Program-made: the position numbers and the translations under genes
Assembly: GCF_003144115.1 (NCBI RefSeq)
Contig: NW_020312025.1
Span: 69,461-133,460 of the forward strand
Length of the DNA: 64,000 bases
Reading direction: 5' to 3'
Origin: Tilletiopsis washingtonensis
Lineage: Eukaryota; Basidiomycota; Exobasidiomycetes; Entylomatales
Notes under the pieces: model-generated
What the model was told of the DNA's origin: nothing
Database searches by the model: none
Seen by the model: the letters and a program-made list of their open reading frames with translations, nothing else
Shown here: piece after piece, positions 13,101-22,303 of the stretch
How positions within the stretch are numbered: position 1 is the first letter of the stretch
Layout of the letters: each line of letters begins with the position of its first letter

Positions 13101-13200
13101 CGGGGCTGCTGCCGCCCTCGTCGGACGCGGTGACAGCGAGGGAGCCGGCAAGATCGCCGCCAAAGGCGGACCGCGCCTGGGGCGCTGCAAGGAGCGACAT
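10129..13200 (-). CDS. Large disordered protein with RVRF motif, unknown function
   Basis: Single exon of 1,023 residues, rich in Ser, Pro, Arg and Ala. Low-complexity parts include a Gln run near residues 283-295 and a Pro-Ser run near residue 90. One block looks conserved rather than simple: about residues 622-680, containing RGRARVRFSQAPPQ, then THSPVEYDRKACAV and a charged stretch SAEDVEEMRDMHMEMGLLEA. RVRF fits the [RK]VxF protein phosphatase 1 docking motif, so a PP1-targeting or signalling scaffold role is possible; that is inference. Numerous SP/TP sites suggest phosphorylation. Two SWN motifs (SSWNSF, TSWNEF) recur. The start is the first Met of the frame. No membrane segment or catalytic domain is visible. 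Confidence 0.75.
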   Translation of the reverse strand: MSLLAAPQARSAFGGDLAGSLAVTASDEGGSSPDEPADSRSPLAHAALGDKHTAADEQPPIRHERDATLTRLRHDEPHDDEPGAPCPSPSPSPSPALQQRQLAQQQYQSSGQHAAPRPIVGSRSHPELRIANGGTKLGWGLSSSPETRLSGPSFQNGNNGAYELPHLVVPPSPSCSIASSMGGSQSDYEPLDSPSSMSSWNSFVAPGVRRGDLADVEDLDLDGASVHEPELETVSECDEESSSFASGSDRPGFGDSDADEIPGTPHQHHYGHGLGLGGSIRKMQQQTQQQQQQHLAPTQTASAPQLPHFSPRAGGHGLSSMSRHGMRAPAGLAARRRKGRIAELAEEGAAGEVTSTTPPAKPLAGATVMPSPDSTPIAKERTGDMSTPGVLSGRRRSSRGSASAREAAIAAQNAASGVSARPEDLSPTTPTPFTTSTSWNEFEFVGPPPLPPRCVSPSETVPAVPSPLCECVSAPVDEPSTGIDQSVETLRDVSPHAPSTASPLSTSDTVAPGAETPPASADTAAPPSPTSSRPSSESIPSVAASSPPTTPEAPPLVRKSSRGRRSSSPTRPKPKVPLRPCFRRRTSAQSAQGLVRPPSGASWSSARDSSSESESIASNTSRGRARVRFSQAPPQELRTHSPVEYDRKACAVSNRLSAEDVEEMRDMHMEMGLLEAKWAAMAACKSGSSTASCSEDEGGPSRDVKPTRALLSTPTNPDPHHLIVPGPSFGERKRADSIASSSPSTFCKNRFGGDGSLSAPSTPSGLSPAEHLRQERARERERALRYAGIGTGAGFRFNWNAGAPGAPAGRTPRPELGQCQRPAGTGAGVNPLIARFGLSKPPPPLPGTTPNSSANNSPSPPPGPHEPLYGEGSSSRRDFSTGSDASTRTLMGARSASISPERARFAPGTGYDRRESPSAPIMSSYGGPSFLSLPSGPDADHTPRGRRGTSPAPALTHTSPSPSPPPTMKSSVSTAASTYSDRPSSLASGRSTPATAPSTPCGYDSPASCSEFYESGSEWDFAA

Positions 13201-15148
13201 GGTGTCCGAGAGAAGAGACGGTCGGGCGGTGCGAGAGGCGCACGTAGAAGAGAGGTGCGAGGCGGGTGCGGGGCAAGGGTAGGCGAGGCGGCGCGACGCT
13301 GCGAGCGGGACGAGACGGCTGCGGCAGACGCCGGACTAGTGATGGGCGGACGGGGCAGGAGGAGCGCACGCGTCGCTTGTCTCCATCGTAGGCGCCCTCG
13401 TGGACGTGCAGCGGTGGGCGGTGAGAGATAGGGAGAGAGAAGGTGAGAAGGATGCTGGCCTGCGAGAGGGCCAGCTCAGGTGCCGGGAGCGCGCCTCGAG
13501 GCGGTGCGGTGCGGCCGCGCGCAAGAGAGAGACACTCGCGCCGCGCCCAGAAATTCGAAGGGCTTGGCCAGATGTATTCGCCGCCGCCGATTGTTGTATT
13601 CGCCGGCGAGCGGGCAGCGGCGCCGCCAAACATCGCCGTGCCGCTGCCGTGCCGCTGCTCCCGCGCCCCGCTCCCGCGCGCCCGCCCGCTGCCGCCGCAT
13701 GCGACTCGGCTCGCCTCGATGCCGCACGCTGCTGCACGCGTCATGTCCGCCCGCCGCCCCGCAGCGCCGCGCAGCCACGCCCGCACCGCACGCACATCGT
13801 CCGCGGGCCGCTCTCCGTCGTCGCCGTTGCGCTGGCCGTGCCGCAGCCCGCACCGCCGGATGGGCAGCGAGACGTTCGACGATTGCACGTCCGCCGACGA
13901 TTCGATACGGCAGCGAGCACCCGTGGGCGGAGAGCGGCCGGGCTGAGTGTCCAAGGGCCAGAGGGGGCGGCCGCCGCCCCTCATCAGCCGGCCCCTGAGC
14001 GGCGCAGCGCTGTCAGCGCGCAGCGTGCGCGGTGCCGTGCGAAGGCCGCTCCACACAAAGTGCGCCCCAAGCTCAAAGCCGCTCGCCTCCTCTGAGCTGC
14101 ATCAGCGCCAGCACGCCACGAGAAAGAGAAGGAAGGCAGAGCCCAAGACCGAGAGTCGCCAGCTGCCGGCCTGCCGCGGCCATCGAGGGGGGCCAGCACG
14201 AGACGCTCAGGCACGGCGCAGCACAGCAACGGCTCACCGCCCTGATCGGCACGAATACATCTGGCACTACAGGCGCGTTTGTAGTGCGCGATTAGACGTG
14301 GCCGCGCCCACGCGACCTGCCACCACCCGCTGCCCCTCTGCCGCTGCCGTGCTCCGCGCGCACGCAAGCTGCCAGCGCAGCGAGCACGCAAACCGACCTC
14401 GACCCCTGAGCCCTTTTCTCGATTCTTCTCTTTCCGCAGGGCCGCTCCGCAGGTCGAGTCATGCCGCCATGCCTGCGATCCTTCTCTCGCGGCCGAAGCG
14501 GCTCGAGCACATGCAGGGTGCAGGGCATGGGCTGAGATGCACCAGCGCAGCGGCAGAAGGCCGAACGAGACGTGGCGGCGGAGCGGGATCTGCTGCTGCT
14601 GAGCGCTTGCGGTGCGGCGGCGGCATGCGCGTACCCCACACGCGACACGCGCCGCCGGCATCTCGCGTGCCGCCAGAATGGGGACCCTCCGCTCGCGAGT
14701 GGGGTGCATGGTGCTCAGCGCACGCGCATGCGACATGACACCCAGACGAGATCGCCGTGGCGATGTCACGTCCCCGTGCCCTTCGTTGCCGATGCCGTGG
14801 GCCACGCCAGCAGGAGCTCGGGCCGCTCATGGCCCGTGGCAAGCCCTTGACCCTGCGCACTACGCGTGGGAACGCTCTCTGCTCCGCTGGCCTGCTCCAC
14901 CTGCTGCGATGAGCTCTTCGGAGCGCTTAGTTCGTGGCCTAGCGCATGGATTGGCGAGGCGAGGCGCAGATGCGAGGCCCGCGACAGAGTGAGGTGAAGA
15001 GGGAGAGACGCGGACAGTGGTGGTGCTACAAATATACACGCCGAGACAGGTCTGGAGCAATACAGGTGGGGAACAGAGAGGAGGCGGCACGCAGAGGAGT
15101 AGTGTAGCTGAGAGCAGAAGGCGAAGAGAGAGAAAGAGAAGCGGCCGG
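13201..15148. other. Intergenic, no supported gene
   Basis: It covers the presumed promoter of the 10129-13200 gene and the trailer of the forkhead gene. Open frames are Arg/Ala/Cys-rich without splice-site support. Pyrimidine-rich leader-like sequence lies just upstream of 13200. Nothing else is seen. Confidence 0.5.
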
Positions 15149-18100
15149 CTACGAGGCAGCGCCGTAGCTCGAGCCGAGGCCGTGCTGCTGGCCGTGCTGC
15201 TGCGGCAGCGGCTGCTGCGGGTGCAGGTGCGAGTGGCCCGTCTGGCTCCAGCCATAGATGCGCATCGGGCTGATGTCCATGCCCGTCGAGCCGTCGAGGC
15301 CGCCCATCTGCGCCGCCAGGTCGAGCTCGTGCTGCAGTGCGCCGCCGTAGTCGAAGGGGTCGTCGAGCCAGCTCGTCGTCGCCGCACCGCCGCGACTCGG
15401 CGTGAAGCGCCGCAGACCGGGTGAGATGCCGCTGCCCAGGCCGCTGGCCTGCGCCGCCGAGGACCAGCGCTGCAGGCCCGTCGAGCCGGGCGTGCCGGCA
15501 AAGTGGGCGCCGAGCAGCGTGCTGCTGCCGCCCGTGTTGCTCATGGGCCGGCTGGGCGTGTGAGCGGCGAGCGTGGCGCCGCCGGTGGGCTGCAGGCCCA
15601 TGCCGAGCGAAGACATGCCTGCTCCAGCCGGCCCATCGACGGCCATCTGCAGATGCATGCCTGCTGGACTCGCCACGGCGCGCACCTCGCGTCCGCCGTG
15701 AGTGCCAAGGGCGCCGCCAGGACGCAGCGGCGAGCCGCGCATCGGGCTGCCGGCGCTGAGCGAGGCGCGCCGAGGACTGCGGCCCTGCATCACCGTGTCC
15801 TTGTTGGCTGTGCTGCGCTCGCTCGGCTGGCTTGCGGCGGCCGCGCGCGGCCCAGCGCCGCGCAGAGACGAGACCGGCGAGTGCATGCTGAGCAGGCGGC
15901 TCGGGCTGGCACCGCTGCCTGCGCCGGGGACCGGAGGCGGCACATTCTGACGCCGCAGAGGAGAGCCGCCGAATGAGGCGCCCATGCCCGCGCCGTGGAC
16001 GCCCGGACGCAGGCGGCCCTGCATGCCCGCGAGCGGCGAGCCCTGCAGCGAATGGTGCGAGTACGTGAAGCCAGAGCCCAGATAGCCGCCGTTGCCGAGG
16101 AAGGTCGTGCCCACGTCGTTGTACGAAGACACCTGCATGCCTCCACCCAGGAACGGGACGCCGCCGGCCATGTTGCCGGCACCGTTTGCGCTGTGTCCGG
16201 CCATCGGGTCGGGAGCGAAGAGCGATGGCGCAGCGGAGGGAATCTGCTGTGCGTGGCCGCGGTTGCGGGCCGCCTTGCGCTTGCGTGCACTCTGCGACGA
16301 GGCACCGCCCGACGGAGGCAGCATACCGGCGCCGGCAGCACGAGCGCGATTGCCAAAGGCCTGCATCTCGAGCATCGGGCTGGAGGGCGGGCTGGAGGCA
16401 CTGTCGGTGAGCATCGGCACGGCATTCGTGTGGGTGCTGCCGTGTCCGCTGCTTGCGTACACTGAGAAGCCGGGCCGACTGGGGGTCGTCATGTCGAGCG
16501 ACTCTGCGAACGCAGCAGGCTCGGCCGCGTTTGCGGCGTCGGGACCGGGCGACTGACGCGTCTGCACAGGACGCAGCGGCGAGCCTCGAGCCTTGGCCAG
16601 CTTCACCTTCTTGCTGCTGCCGCTGCCGCTCGCAGTCGCCGCTTTGGTCCGCTTGGCGCCAGGCGCGCTGCCAGGCGCTGCAGCAGCTGCCTCGGGCGCG
16701 CGAGCCTCCGCATCGCTGCGCTGCTCGCTCTGTGCCGAGTTGTTGGAGGCGATGCGCTTGCGACGCTCCTTCGTGCCCCCGCCGTTGCGAGCGCGTCCGG
16801 GCGGAGCGTCGAAGGGCACGTTGGGGTCGCGCTTCGACCACGGCATCATGGCCTCCCACTCCGGGTCGTCAGGGCCGAGCTCCTTGGCTGGCTTCGTCGC
16901 GCTAGCTGTGGACGCAGCAGCGGCCTTGGCAGGCGGCTCCTTGCTCTTTGGCGCGACATCGGGGGTGCTCGCCTTGCCCTCGGGCGCGGCGATGTAGACG
17001 CCGGCGCGGAAGCGGTCCTCGTGGCCCGGCTTGATGGCCCAGAAGCCGCCCTTGCCCGGCATGTTCGCCTCACGCTCGACCTTGAGGAAGCTCTTGTTGA
17101 GGCTGAGGTTGTGGCGGATGCTGTTCTGCCATCCGCGGTCGCCGCGCTCGTAGAAGGGGTGCACGGCGCTGATCCAGTTGTACACCTCGTTGAGGCTCAG
17201 CTTGCCGTCGGAGCTGGACAGGATCGCCTGGCCGATGAGGCCGGCGTACGAGACACTCGACGGCTTGCCAGTGCTGGCGCCGAAGCCTGGCGGCAGCTTG
17301 TAGTAGCGCGACGGCGGCGCCTCTACGTCGCCAGCGTCGAGCGCAGCCTGCAGCTCCTCGGACACGAGGCGCACGATGCGGCTGCCGTCGGGCCTGTCCC
17401 ACTCCGACTTGCCGACCTGCGCCTGCGCAGGCGTGACGGCCGCACGCTTCTTGTCGTTGCGTGGCTTCTTGGCGCCCGGCGGCCGGGGCGCGGGCGCGGC
17501 ACCATCGCCGCCGGAGGCCGACGCCGACGCCTCCGCCTCGCCCTCGCCTCCGGACTTGCTGCCTTTGCCCTTGCTTGCACCGGCAGACTTCTCCCGTCGC
17601 TGAGCAGGCTGTGCCGAGCCGAGGCGCACGCGTCGCTCTTCGCTGGGCACGCCGAGCGCAGTGGCCAGACTTGAAGACGACGCAGGCATGACAAAGCGGC
17701 GAGGCGGTGCGTCTGCATCGCGCTGCGTGCCGAACTCCGGGCTGGACTCGTCGTTCGGGTAGCTGTTGTTGCGGCCGCGCTCCTGCCGTGCAGTCGCAGC
17801 AAAGCCCGCGAGGCGGTCGGCTGCGTCCATGCCTACCGCGGCCTGAGATGACGCGTCGAAAGGCGAGGTTGGAGGCATGCCGCGAATCGAGGATGAGGCG
17901 CGCGACACCTTGATGCTGACCTCCGGCGATGCCCATTCGTCGTCGCCCTCGCCGTCGAGGTCCGACTCGCCGACACGAGGCGTCGCCGCGTTCTTGTGCG
18001 CACGTCGCTTCGTCGGCTCTGGCAGCGGAGCAGGAGGCGCTGGCGGTGCCTTGGATGCCGAGGGACCCGACTCATCTGCGGCGTCCGGCTCGGGCACAAG

Positions 18101-20335
18101 CGGTGCGCCGAAGAGGGCCGCAGGCGAGATAGTGTCGTACCTGCGCATGGGCGAGTGACTTGCCCAGCCCACGGGCCCGCGTCGGCGCTCGCCGGCAGCG
18201 CTGCCGCTGGCTCGCTGCAGGGCTGAGCTAGCAACACGGCCGCGTGCGGCAAGCCCTGCGCGGTCGGGGCTCTCCCGAATGCCGAAGGGCGCAGCGAGCG
18301 AGGCAGCGCCACGCAGGCCTCGTGCGGGCGAGGAGGACGACCCAATGGGAGGAAAGCCGCGGGCCGGCGAGCGCGCAAGAGTGGGCCCTTGTGGAAAGGG
18401 CGCCGACAGCTCGCCGGGACTTGCGCCTTCTTGCGCGAACGCAGCGGCCAAAGCGCCTGCACTGCTGAGCATGTAGCCGCCGGGCGACGCGGACGGGCCG
18501 AAGAGAAGACCGCGGCGCGCCGGGAAGCCACCTGGCGTCAGGCGCACACCGCACGCCTCGGTGCCTTGCAGGTCGAGCGCCAGGATGTCGGGCGAGGCGG
18601 GCAGGTGCGCGAGCGAATGCATGCGCTGCGCGAGAGGAGACCCATTGGCAGCATGGCCGGAGCGCAGCAGCTGCAGCGAGCTGCCTGCTCCTTGCTCTTG
18701 CTGCTGCTGCGAGACAGCCCACGCCAGCATGTTCGACGTCTCCTCCCACGGCGCAGCGGCAGATGCGCCGTTGGCAGGCTCGGTGCTTGAACTGCCCGCC
18801 GCGGCATCCTCCAGGCCGGGAGTGATGCCGTGGAAGAGCAAGTCGTAGTGCTCGCGCGTCGTCATGCGCCGGTGATTTGTGTTGGCGTCCGCCCAGCGCA
18901 CGCTCTTGAGGCCACCGCCAAGGCTGCCGACCGCGTCCTCCTCCTCCCCATCTTCCTCCTCCTGCACGTCAGCCTCCGTCTCGAGCTGCTCGTCGAGTCG
19001 CTGCGAGCGCGCCGGCTCCTGCGAGTGTGCACGTGCGCGGAGAGGGCTAATGTCCATCTGGCCCTCGCGCTCGCGGCGCTCGCGCTCCTTGGCCTCGCGT
19101 CTGCGGCGCGCCGGACTGCCCTTGGCCGCCATGATGCGGTCGAGGAAGCTCATGCGCGTCAGGCCCTCCTGCAGAGCTCGCTCGCTGGACGCGCCGCTGG
19201 TCGTGCGGCAGCGCAGCGGCGGCTCTTCAGCCCATGGATCCGAGGGCAGCATGGTGCTGGCAGGGGCGGAGAGAGTAACTGGCGGGTCCAGCCAGACGCC
19301 AGAGTCGTCCGCGTCGACGTCTTGCGGAGTGCCGGGCGAGAGTTGCACGGGGACGTCGAGCAGTGAGAGAGTGCCGCCGGGCGAGACACAGGCTCGGCGA
19401 GAGAGGTGCGAGAGGGCGTGGTGCGCTCCGATGCTGCTGCTCATCGTGCTGTGTGGCGACTCCTGCGGCGGAGCAGAGTAGGCACGGTGCAGCGTCGTGC
19501 TGCCAGACGGCGCAGGCGATGGTGTGCCGAGAGGCACGTCGAGGCCGAGGCCGAAGCGAGGCGCACTCGACGCACCGCTCGATGAGGCGGCACCACTCTC
19601 GGCCGAGCCAGGAGGCGCTCCTGACGTGGCACGCATCGACGGCGTCACGTTGCCGAGCGGCGTGCTCGTGGCAGCCGGCGCCGTGGACGTGCCGCCTGGA
19701 GTGACGGCCGCAGCCGCGGCAGCAGCAAGGCGAGCCTTCTGACGCCGGCGCTTCTCCTTGCGCATGCGCCGCTCGGACTGGCTGCTAATTTCATCGAGCG
19801 ACGGGCGCGCACGCTCCGAGGCCGTCTCTGTCAGGGCAGGCGACGGCACGACGGCCGTGAAGAAGCTGAGCGCCGGGCTCGCTCCGCTGCCGCCTGCGCC
19901 CGCAGTGGCACTGTCAGCCGCGCTGGCGTTGCTGCCGCCGCCCGAGGAGCGAGGCGCCAGCCGTGCTGGCGCCGGAGCACTCTCTACATTTGGCGGCGAC
20001 GAAGCTGGCGGCGCGGCTGCCGAGCTAGTGGCTGCCTCAGCGGACGGTGCGACGCGCTCGGCCTTGAGGAACGCGGCGACGCCGGCGCGTGTCCGCTCGA
20101 AGTCGGCGCGTGTGAGGCGCAGGCCCATGGCCTGGGCGCGCGCGAAGAAGTCATCAGCCGCCTGCTTCGAGGCGAGCGCATCGAGCGAGCCAGCCGAAGC
20201 GGCAGACGCCTCGGCAGACTGTGCGCTCGCGCTGCTGGATCCGCTCGAGGCTGGAGCGCTGGAGCTGCTGAGGCTCACGCTCGCTGCGGCGAGCTTCGAG
20301 CTGCTGGCGCTGGCGCGCGCCTGGCCAGAGGCCAT
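15149..20335 (-). CDS. Forkhead-domain transcription factor, 1,728 residues
   Basis: Single exon. A complete winged-helix forkhead domain lies at about residues 1024-1110: KPSSVSYAGLIGQAIL, LSLNEVYNWISAVHPFYERG, WQNSIRHNLSLNKSF (the helix-3 DNA-reading motif) and GGFWAIKPGHEDRF. It is a nuclear DNA-binding regulator; fungal relatives (Fkh, Sep1 and Fhl1 types) control mitotic or ribosomal gene programmes. No FHA domain is visible, which argues against the Fkh2 and Fhl1 subtypes. The protein is much longer than most fungal forkhead factors; over 80 percent is low-complexity Ser/Ala/Pro/Gly. A short block near residues 490-505 (MTTREHYDLLFHGITPG) looks structured. The start at 20335 is the Met just before MASGQARAS; the frame stays open upstream, but that part is Cys/Arg-rich and unlike protein. 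Confidence 0.9.
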   Translation of the reverse strand: MASGQARASASSSKLAAASVSLSSSSAPASSGSSSASAQSAEASAASAGSLDALASKQAADDFFARAQAMGLRLTRADFERTRAGVAAFLKAERVAPSAEAATSSAAAPPASSPPNVESAPAPARLAPRSSGGGSNASAADSATAGAGGSGASPALSFFTAVVPSPALTETASERARPSLDEISSQSERRMRKEKRRRQKARLAAAAAAAVTPGGTSTAPAATSTPLGNVTPSMRATSGAPPGSAESGAASSSGASSAPRFGLGLDVPLGTPSPAPSGSTTLHRAYSAPPQESPHSTMSSSIGAHHALSHLSRRACVSPGGTLSLLDVPVQLSPGTPQDVDADDSGVWLDPPVTLSAPASTMLPSDPWAEEPPLRCRTTSGASSERALQEGLTRMSFLDRIMAAKGSPARRRREAKERERREREGQMDISPLRARAHSQEPARSQRLDEQLETEADVQEEEDGEEEDAVGSLGGGLKSVRWADANTNHRRMTTREHYDLLFHGITPGLEDAAAGSSSTEPANGASAAAPWEETSNMLAWAVSQQQQEQGAGSSLQLLRSGHAANGSPLAQRMHSLAHLPASPDILALDLQGTEACGVRLTPGGFPARRGLLFGPSASPGGYMLSSAGALAAAFAQEGASPGELSAPFPQGPTLARSPARGFPPIGSSSSPARGLRGAASLAAPFGIRESPDRAGLAARGRVASSALQRASGSAAGERRRGPVGWASHSPMRRYDTISPAALFGAPLVPEPDAADESGPSASKAPPAPPAPLPEPTKRRAHKNAATPRVGESDLDGEGDDEWASPEVSIKVSRASSSIRGMPPTSPFDASSQAAVGMDAADRLAGFAATARQERGRNNSYPNDESSPEFGTQRDADAPPRRFVMPASSSSLATALGVPSEERRVRLGSAQPAQRREKSAGASKGKGSKSGGEGEAEASASASGGDGAAPAPRPPGAKKPRNDKKRAAVTPAQAQVGKSEWDRPDGSRIVRLVSEELQAALDAGDVEAPPSRYYKLPPGFGASTGKPSSVSYAGLIGQAILSSSDGKLSLNEVYNWISAVHPFYERGDRGWQNSIRHNLSLNKSFLKVEREANMPGKGGFWAIKPGHEDRFRAGVYIAAPEGKASTPDVAPKSKEPPAKAAAASTASATKPAKELGPDDPEWEAMMPWSKRDPNVPFDAPPGRARNGGGTKERRKRIASNNSAQSEQRSDAEARAPEAAAAAPGSAPGAKRTKAATASGSGSSKKVKLAKARGSPLRPVQTRQSPGPDAANAAEPAAFAESLDMTTPSRPGFSVYASSGHGSTHTNAVPMLTDSASSPPSSPMLEMQAFGNRARAAGAGMLPPSGGASSQSARKRKAARNRGHAQQIPSAAPSLFAPDPMAGHSANGAGNMAGGVPFLGGGMQVSSYNDVGTTFLGNGGYLGSGFTYSHHSLQGSPLAGMQGRLRPGVHGAGMGASFGGSPLRRQNVPPPVPGAGSGASPSRLLSMHSPVSSLRGAGPRAAAASQPSERSTANKDTVMQGRSPRRASLSAGSPMRGSPLRPGGALGTHGGREVRAVASPAGMHLQMAVDGPAGAGMSSLGMGLQPTGGATLAAHTPSRPMSNTGGSSTLLGAHFAGTPGSTGLQRWSSAAQASGLGSGISPGLRRFTPSRGGAATTSWLDDPFDYGGALQHELDLAAQMGGLDGSTGMDISPMRIYGWSQTGHSHLHPQQPLPQQHGQQHGLGSSYGAAS

Positions 20336-22303
20336 GTTGGCTGCGAGCGAGAAGGTCAGTCTCTTGCTCTCCCGCAGAGGTGCAGCAGTGCCGCAGGCGG
20401 TGCCAGCGCGAAGCTCAGAGCGTCGATCGCGTGATCCACTGCAAGATGCCCTTCGCCGGCGCGCCGCTGGCTGCCCTCGTGCCACCTGGTCCACCTCACT
20501 GAGAGGCCAGGCCAGCGCTTCCGCGCCACGCTCACGGCTCTCTTCCCTGCCCCTGCGGTCCCTCTGCGATGCCTCATCGATCCCTGCGCTGGCGCAGCGT
20601 CGCAACGCACCTGGACGCGTCGCGCTGCGAGGGCGATAGGTCTGCGACACGGGGCCAGAGCTGGCAGGCCGCAGTGCGCGCGGTGTATGCGCAGAGGTGC
20701 GCGAGGTCGAGACGACGAGCGTGGGCCGATGCCGGAGCGAGAGGGAGCGTGTGGAGAGCGAGGCGCGAGCGGGGCAGGGAGCGGGCGGGGATGGAGGTGA
20801 AAGATGCAAGGCAAGGCACGCTGCACGGCGAGCTGCAGAACGACGCGTCGCGCGCGCGCGGCCGGCGGAGCGGGAGGCCGCGGCGGGCGCAGCAGGGCAA
20901 GCGAGAGGCGGGCAGCGGCCGAGGCAGCGGGCCGCATGAGCGCGTCGGTGGCGGGCGCTTGCATGCGCAGCGTGCAGCAGCGTCGGAGGCAGCATCGAGG
21001 CAGCGCAGCAGCACCGGGCAGCACGCAGCGGCAGCGAGCTCAAAGGAGGCAGCGGCTCGTCGTCGGCCGGCGGGTGCGCAGCAGCGCCAGGGGCCCGCAT
21101 CGCAGAGCATGCCTCCGGCGAACGTCCTGAGCAGCGCCCCTCCGAGACCTCCGTGAGCTGCGTTTGCGCTCGAAATCATCCTGCTCCCTGGTCCTGCATG
21201 CTGGCTCAGCCTTGGCGGGCCGGCACCTGCGACGGAAGCTTGAGGAGGAGGCAACAAGCAGCGGCGACGACGCGTCACGCTAGTCCACTCGACTCGCTTT
21301 CGCTCACCCTCCGCACTCGACTCTCGGTCCTCACACACGCTCGCGACATTCTGAACAACAGCGGATCTTTCACGTTTCGTCGTCGTCGACAGAAGCTCAC
21401 AGATGGTCGTCAGAGGAGAGCGTCGAAGGTCTTCCGCATCCCGGCGGCTCGCTGCTGCCCGCGTCGCCCTCGCACAACGGCACCCTCACGCGGTCGCGGC
21501 GAGTTCCTCGTGGCGCACCCATCGCTGCCCCTTGTCCTCGGTCGCACCTCCTTTCCTTTGTCCATCTCCAGCGAGCATCGAGCTGCGAGCGGCGCGGCCG
21601 ATGCCCGACGGCGAGGGCGACGTCGGCGGCCCGCCGCGGCCGAGCCGCCGCCGCGTTTCCTGCAAGGAGGCTTTCCTCCGGCGCGCACGGCAGGAGAGCA
21701 GTGTGCTCGAGACCTTCCCGTTTCGACGGCTCCGCGCCTCGCTCGCGGCCCGCCTTGTGTGCATCTCGGCCGCGCATCCTCTGCTCTCGTGCCTTCGCGA
21801 TCGTCCAACACTTTTGCCTCTCCACGCGCGACGTGATCATCACGCGCAGCATCCCGTGATTTGTCACGCCGGCGTGAGAGCAGGCCCGACATGGCACCGC
21901 ACGTGACAGCAGCAGCCCAGTCGGGTGGCTGACGCCTGCAGCGAGGGTCTCACATCAGAGCAGCTGACAATCAGCATCGAGAGAAGGAATGGCGGCAGCT
22001 TGCGAGAGAGGGCAGAAGATGGGGGCAGCAGCGCAGGCTGCGTGGCTGTTCCCACGCGGTGCTCCACCAGCGCGATGCCGGGTCGCGTTCTCGCACGAGA
22101 GGCTGCGTGCGCGAGCCATGCTCTTGTGCTTGTGTTGCGGGCCTCTGACTCCGACTCGGCTTCGCAGCACCCGGCCTGCCTCTCCACTCCCACCACAGAT
22201 CATCGCGCCGCCAGCGGACTTGCTCTCGAGCTGCTCGACTCTTCACTGGCGTCTCCTCTCGCCATCTGCCGCCGCACTGCGCCTCTCACCCCCGGCACGC
22301 GCC
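20336..22303. promoter_or_regulatory. Divergent intergenic region between forkhead and DENND6 genes
   Basis: About 2 kb separates two genes transcribed away from each other, so it should hold both promoters and leaders. CT-rich leader sequence precedes 22304. No tRNA, conserved frame or strong repeat was found. The size fits the tendency of the regulator genes here to have long upstream regions. Confidence 0.4.

Noticed and set aside
12229-13431. 400-residue plus-strand frame opposite the disordered protein
   Set aside because: Antisense shadow. Its composition is Arg/Val/Ala with no motif.
20336-21100. N-terminal continuation of the forkhead frame upstream of 20335
   Set aside because: The frame is open but turns Cys/Arg/His-rich and lacks the Ser/Ala style of the protein, so the Met at 20335 is preferred.
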